Part shown: piece after piece, positions 6,859 to 7,322 of the stretch | Layout: every line of letters begins with the position of its first letter | Numbering within the stretch: the first letter of the stretch is position 1 | Source: Bacteroidetes bacterium UBA4408 | Lineage (GTDB): Bacteria; Bacteroidota; Bacteroidia; UBA4408 | DNA length: 7,322 bases | Reading direction: 5' to 3' | Assembly (NCBI GenBank): GCA_002389785.1 | Contig: DGQS01000203.1 | Span: 1-7,322, forward strand | Translations under genes and position numbers: made by a program | Notes under the pieces: generated by a model | Told to the model about the DNA's origin: nothing | Database searches by the model: none | The model's input: the letters and a program-made list of their open reading frames with translations, nothing else

Positions 6859-7131
6859 TTAGTTAACGATAGTCATTGTTGGATTATAATTGGTGGTTGG
6901 TTTTTTGACTTTAGTGCTAGGTATTATTGGGCATCGTAGTTCAGTAAAGTCGGGGCTAGTCATTGGCTGTATCGGCGATAGTCCTGTTGGCACGCCGACA
7001 AACTCAAAAAAATCTTTGCAGTCGACACATTGAATTTTTATGTCGGCTTCATGTCCTATTACCGGCCCAAGCTCACCGTCCTGAATACGGTTTACTTTAA
7101 TAAAGGCTTGGAAGTTTTTGTGTTCACACAT
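6859..7131 (-). CDS. Small Cys/His protein (MCEHKNF... family), 90 aa
   Basis: This 90-aa protein starts 'MCEHKNFQAFIKVNRI', continues with 'ADIKIQCVDCKDFFEFVGVP' (29-48), then 'GLSPIQPMTSPDFTELRCPI' (50-69). The combination of N-terminal C-E-H, a central C35-x2-C38 within a strand pair, 'F.F.G.P.GL' and a C-terminal 'TELR.PI.P' matches a small hypothetical protein I recall from many phages and bacteria. C2, H4, C35 and C38 could form one zinc site. Biochemical function is not known to me. The last 20 residues are Thr/Asn/Lys-rich and variable-looking. The start ATG at 7129-7131 is secure because an in-frame TGA lies at 7141-7143. It is the first complete gene of the minus-strand run and follows the terminator-like hairpin by about 25 nt. 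Confidence 0.82.
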   Translation of the reverse strand: MCEHKNFQAFIKVNRIQDGELGPVIGHEADIKIQCVDCKDFFEFVGVPTGLSPIQPMTSPDFTELRCPIIPSTKVKKPTTNYNPTMTIVN

Positions 7132-7156
7132 TTTTTTACTTCATTAATTATTTAAT

Positions 7157-7220
7157 AAAAAAGGCAACGAACTTCTATCTTCCGGTAGTGCCCGAAAAAT
7201 AGTTGTTGACGTTGCCCTTT
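7157..7220 (-). terminator. Intrinsic terminator-like long hairpin, minus strand
   Basis: On the minus strand a GC-rich stem 7210-7216/7163-7169 (GGCAACG with CGTTGCC) closes an imperfect hairpin and is followed directly by six T (7162-7157). Inner pairing continues: 7205-7207 with 7170-7172, 7199-7202 with 7175-7178, and 7191-7196 with 7180-7185 apart from one C-C/G-G mismatch. The apical loop is 5 nt (7186-7190). That gives about 19 pairs broken by small symmetric mismatches. The hairpin plus T tract fits Rho-independent termination of a transcript entering from beyond 7322. Because it stands about 25 nt before the 90-aa gene, it may either insulate the gene block or act as a leader attenuator. 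On the plus strand the hairpin is followed only by CTTTG, a poor tract. Confidence 0.65.
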
Positions 7221-7279
7221 GTCAACCCTCTTCCTTTTATTGAAAGGCAAAGGATTAGCTTTTATTCCCCCGGCACTAC
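7185..7279 (-). promoter_or_regulatory. Possible antiterminator fold competing with the terminator
   Basis: Upstream of the terminator, in the minus-strand sense, two segments are complementary to parts of it. Segment 7272-7279 (minus GTAGTGCC) pairs perfectly over 8 bp with 7185-7192, which covers the terminator's apical loop. Segment 7243-7250 (minus TTGCCTTT) pairs with 7212-7220 (minus AAAGGGCAA), with one bulge, which covers the terminator's 5' arm. The two helices nest and could form together, excluding the terminator stem. A third possible hairpin pairs 7221-7226 with 7205-7210 (GTTGAC/GTCAAC). No known riboswitch or ribozyme signature is recognised. With short helices in a region of this size, chance complementarity is a real alternative. 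Confidence 0.3.
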
Positions 7280-7322
7280 GAGGGTAGGTTCCTTTTTAAA
7301 AAATCGTTTAAGCGATGCTTGC
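7262..7322 (-). CDS. Possible C-terminal end of an upstream gene (partial)
   Basis: Reading the minus strand from the right edge, one frame is open for 19 codons (Q-A-S-L-K-R-F-F-K-K-E-P-T-L-V-V-P-G-E) and ends in TAA at 7262-7264. That stop is the same type as in every complete gene here, and it lies about 45 nt before the terminator-like hairpin, a natural place for a gene end. The tail is too short to assign. The other two minus frames are also compatible with gene ends: one stops at TAA within 15 nt, the other is open for 14 codons until a TAG at 7276-7278. The choice of frame is therefore a judgement from peptide plausibility and stop type. Confidence 0.35.
   Translation of the reverse strand, partial: QASLKRFFKKEPTLVVPGE

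Noticed and set aside
7136..7144. A two-codon mini-ORF (ATG AAG TAA) just before the 90-aa gene
   Set aside because: Such triplets are expected by chance in AT-rich leaders, and nothing else supports translation of it.
7163..7216. A tRNA-like element with a 7-bp closing stem
   Set aside because: It is only 54 nt long, with no D-loop, anticodon arm or TTCGA T-loop. The T6 tract on the minus strand makes a terminator the better reading.
7296..7315. A short ATCG/CGAT hairpin followed by six T on the minus strand
   Set aside because: The stem has only 4 bp, and the T run lies within the likely coding tail. The much stronger hairpin at 7157-7220 explains termination.
7132..7322. A group I intron, self-cleaving ribozyme or known riboswitch in the intergenic region
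   Set aside because: Crossing helices are possible, but I could not fit the conserved core of group I introns, hammerhead, HDV-like or twister ribozymes, nor the cobalamin or THF riboswitches. It is too short for a group I core.

Overview
This window is a compact piece of the head and DNA-packaging module of a tailed (Caudoviricetes) phage or prophage. Every supported gene lies on the minus strand, so transcription runs from high to low coordinates. The two landmark genes are a large terminase (TerL, 783 aa) and a portal protein (754 aa), separated by one 210-aa gene. The DNA is AT-rich. Start codons are preceded by A-rich stretches without convincing Shine-Dalgarno sequences, and stops are TAA throughout. 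This translation style, the large TerL-ORF-portal arrangement and a small CxxC...CxCxC...CP..KW protein suggest a phage of Bacteroidota, possibly crAss-like. That placement is inference from pattern memory, because no host gene is present.

Layout in transcription order. At the right edge (7262-7322) there may be the last 19 codons of a further minus-strand gene. Next, at about 7157-7220, lies an intrinsic-terminator-like hairpin with a T6 tract, accompanied by sequences that could form a competing fold. The gene block begins at 7131. It contains a 90-aa Cys/His protein, a 101-aa protein with a DUF1508/YegP-like N-terminal pattern, a 144-aa unknown, an 87-aa Cys-rich probable zinc protein, a 163-aa unknown, TerL, the 210-aa linker gene and the portal. 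Only 42 bases remain after the portal stop. They hold no gene start but do contain one match to the Bacteroidota -7 promoter element.

How the genes work together. TerL cuts and pumps DNA through the dodecameric portal, so the window is centred on genome packaging. The 163-aa gene sits where a small terminase subunit often lies, but its sequence does not show that function. The 210-aa gene is locked between TerL and portal by two in-frame TAA-ATG junctions, which suggests a packaging or head-assembly role. The four small upstream genes are unassigned. Two of them look metal-binding.

The most interesting points are the terminator/antiterminator-like leader before the operon, the unusual nucleotide-binding loop of TerL, and the fact that seven of the eight complete genes share one reading frame with almost no spacing. 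No defence system, CRISPR array, tRNA or mobile element was seen.
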